Below, in pieces: positions 5,514-6,846 of a DNA stretch of 6,846 nucleotides. The DNA is taken from NCBI GenBank assembly GCA_035551355.1, contig DASZNF010000118.1, positions 1 through 6,846 of the forward strand, written 5' to 3'. The position numbers were made by a program, and so were the translations under genes. The notes beneath the pieces are model-generated. The model ran no database searches. It was not told the DNA's origin and was given only the letters and a program-made list of their open reading frames with translations. Source of the stretch: DATATV01 sp035551355. Lineage in GTDB: Bacteria > Actinomycetota > Actinomycetes > Mycobacteriales > Pseudonocardiaceae. Position 1 is the first letter of the stretch. The number at the start of each line of letters is the position of its first letter.

Positions 5514-6275
5514 GTGCGTGCCGCTGAGTGGGACGATGCTCCCAATTCCGTGCTGGCCCGGGCGATGGTGATGCTGAACGCGTTCCGTCCGGGCGAGTCC
5601 GAGCTGAGTCTGGCCGCCCTGGTGCGGCGCACCGGGCTGGCCAAATCCACGGTGCACCGGATGCTGGGTCAACTGGCCGAGTGGGATCTGGTCGAGCGCA
5701 CGCCGGGCGGCTACCGGCTGGGGATGCGGTTGTTCGAACTGGGCTCGCTGGTGCCGTCCCAACGCGGGCTGCGCGAGGCGACCGCGCCGTTCCTGGCCGA
5801 CCTGTTCGAGGCGACCCGGGAAACCGTGCATCTGGCCATTGTGGACGGGGTGGAAGTGGTGTATCTGCAGAAGATGCACGTACGCGGCGGTCCGAAGGTG
5901 CCCTCCCGGGTCGGCGGCCGGATGCCCGCCTACTGCACCGGGGTGGGCAAGGCGATGCTGGCGTTCTCGCCGCCGGACCGGCTGGACGAGGTGCTCTCCG
6001 CCGGTCTGCGCCGCCGCACGCCGCGAACCGTGGTCGCCCCTGGGCTGTTGCGCCGGGAACTGGCCGAGATCCGGCGGCGCGGCGTCGCGTTCGAGCACGA
6101 GCAGTCCACGGTCGGAGTGACCTGTGTCGCCGCGCCGGTGCTCAACGGCGAGGAGATCGCGGTGGCCGCGGTGTCGATCACCGGCTGGGCCAACCGGCTG
6201 GAGCCCAACCGGGTCGCCCCGGCGGTGCGCACGGCCGCGTTGGGCATTTCCCGTGCCCTGCGCGGTGGACGGTAG
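5514..6275 (+). CDS. IclR-family transcriptional regulator
   Basis: A 253-residue regulator from the GTG at 5514. It has a winged helix-turn-helix at about 12-70: 'SVLARAMVMLNAF', then 'LSLAALVRRTGLAKSTVHRMLGQL', then the wing 'LVERTPGGYRLG'. The IclR effector domain follows, with 'ETVHLAIVDGVEVVYLQKM' (103-121), 'AYCTGVGKAMLA' (139-150) and 'GVAFEHEQSTVGVTCVAAPV' (190-209). Total length is typical. Other in-frame starts exist at 5490, 5550 and 5565; 5514 gives a normal lead before the helix-turn-helix, but no ribosome site is clear. Lying divergent to the aldolase-dehydrogenase pair, it probably controls that pair in response to an aromatic or organic acid, as IclR proteins such as PcaR and MhpR do; this is inference. 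It ends three bases from the convergent crotonase stop. Confidence 0.93.
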   Translation: MRAAEWDDAPNSVLARAMVMLNAFRPGESELSLAALVRRTGLAKSTVHRMLGQLAEWDLVERTPGGYRLGMRLFELGSLVPSQRGLREATAPFLADLFEATRETVHLAIVDGVEVVYLQKMHVRGGPKVPSRVGGRMPAYCTGVGKAMLAFSPPDRLDEVLSAGLRRRTPRTVVAPGLLRRELAEIRRRGVAFEHEQSTVGVTCVAAPVLNGEEIAVAAVSITGWANRLEPNRVAPAVRTAALGISRALRGGR

Positions 6276-6278
6276 TCG

Positions 6279-6846
6279 CTATTCCGGTTCGGCGCGGGCC
6301 GATCGGCTCAGCCGGAAGTCCGACGGGAACTGGGCATCGTTGTCCTTCACGGCGGTGCTCAGCGCGCGTTCGAACACGTCGTCGAGCATCATGTCGCCCG
6401 CGTCGGGCCGGACGTAGGCGCCGAGCCCTTCGAACAGGCCGGTGAGAATGCTGCCCAGGTACTCGCCCTGCTGCTGCTTCATCATGGTGAAGAACAGCTT
6501 CTGCTGGTAGACGGTGTCGGTCGGGCGAGCGCGGGAACAGGCCATGGCGTACTTCTCCAGCTCGGCCTCGAGTTCCTCGCGGGGCACGACCTTGTTGAGG
6601 AAGTTGCAGTCGTACATCTCGGCGGCGGTGAAGGCCCGTCCGGTGAACACCATCTCCTGGAATTTCCGGATCCCCATTGTGCTCGCCCACGCCCACATCC
6701 GTGGACCCCAGCCTGCGTAACGGAAGGCGGCGTGGCCGAACAGGGCGTCGTCGGAGGAGATGACCAGATCGGCGTCGGCGGCCTGGTAGAAGTGCCAGCC
6801 GTAGCAGTAGCCCTTGACCTCCAGGATGCTGATCTTCTTGAAGTCC
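6279..6846 (-). CDS. Crotonase superfamily protein, C-terminal part, cut by window edge
   Basis: This frame enters from the right edge and runs 188 codons to the TAG at 6281-6279. Its first 41 codons repeat residues 133-173 of the fragment at 1-519 through the 124-bp terminal repeat. It then continues in the same frame with 'RYAGWGPRMWAWASTMGIRKFQEMVFTGRAFTAAEMYDCNFLNKVVP', which is the normal crotonase order after the second active-site loop, including the 'TGR.FTA.E' and 'NKVVP' landmarks. The last about 95 residues form the helical C-terminal region, longer than in a typical 260-residue hydratase and ending in a charged tail. End-to-end joining gives a 320-residue protein. The ATG at 6698 is not its start, because the frame stays open and homologous upstream. 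The position equivalent to the second catalytic glutamate is alanine. Confidence 0.85.
   Translation of the reverse strand, partial: DFKKISILEVKGYCYGWHFYQAADADLVISSDDALFGHAAFRYAGWGPRMWAWASTMGIRKFQEMVFTGRAFTAAEMYDCNFLNKVVPREELEAELEKYAMACSRARPTDTVYQQKLFFTMMKQQQGEYLGSILTGLFEGLGAYVRPDAGDMMLDDVFERALSTAVKDNDAQFPSDFRLSRSARAEPE
6723..6846. repeat. Right copy of exact 124-bp terminal direct repeat
   Basis: Identical to bases 1-124 with no mismatch. Removing one copy leaves a unit of 6,722 bp whose ends join in frame within the crotonase gene. See the left copy for interpretation. Confidence 0.97.

Noticed and set aside
5475..6098. Long N-terminal extension of the dehydrogenase frame
   Set aside because: Antisense to the IclR gene; family members start a few residues before the GPGNIG motif.
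6279..6698. Short independent gene starting at the ATG at 6698
   Set aside because: The frame continues upstream with crotonase homology to the window edge, so this is an internal methionine.
1..6846. CRISPR array, tRNA, rRNA, insertion sequence or plasmid replication gene
   Set aside because: None is visible: no regularly spaced repeats, no transposase or Rep-like frame, and every long stretch is accounted for by metabolic or regulatory genes.

Overview
The window looks like DNA from a high-GC actinobacterium, most likely a mycolic-acid relative such as Nocardia, Rhodococcus or Mycobacterium; the genus cannot be fixed. The reasons are strong G/C at third codon positions, frequent GTG starts, long antisense shadow frames, and gene families typical of actinobacterial catabolic clusters. 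There are seven genes: a P450, a short-chain dehydrogenase (SDR), a TetR regulator, an aldolase, an acylating aldehyde dehydrogenase, an IclR regulator, and one crotonase-fold protein split across the two window ends.

Layout. Positions 1-519 (minus) hold the N-terminal 173 codons of the crotonase-family protein. A 168-bp divergent intergenic region (520-687) carries a perfect 30-bp palindrome at 591-620. On the plus strand follow a cytochrome P450 (688-1923), an SDR (1938-2774) and a TetR regulator (2839-3543), which look like one operon. Directly abutting and convergent are 4-hydroxy-2-oxovalerate aldolase (3544-4572) and acylating acetaldehyde dehydrogenase (4569-5474), a GTGA-coupled minus-strand pair. 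Divergent from that pair by 39 bp is an IclR regulator (about 5514-6275, plus). Three bases later comes the stop codon of the minus-strand crotonase C-terminal part (6279-6846). No gene-free stretch exceeds 300 bases.

The most unusual large-scale feature is that bases 1-124 are repeated exactly as bases 6723-6846. Joining the ends gives a 6,722-bp circle in which the two crotonase fragments become one uninterrupted 320-codon frame. No replication, partition, mobilisation or integrase gene is present. The overlap could therefore reflect a tandem amplification, two identical gene copies, an excised circle or an assembly loop; sequence alone cannot decide.

How the genes may work together (inference): the P450 hydroxylates an unknown hydrophobic substrate, the SDR oxidises the alcohol, and the crotonase protein acts on a CoA-ester or diketone intermediate. 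The aldolase-dehydrogenase pair would turn a 4-hydroxy-2-oxoacid into pyruvate plus acyl-CoA. The TetR protein probably binds the 591-620 palindrome and controls both divergent transcripts. The IclR protein probably controls the aldolase-dehydrogenase pair. P450 redox partners, a dienoate hydratase and a ring-cleavage dioxygenase are absent, so this is part of a pathway. By eye, the crotonase lacks both glutamates used by ordinary enoyl-CoA hydratases, so its reaction is open.
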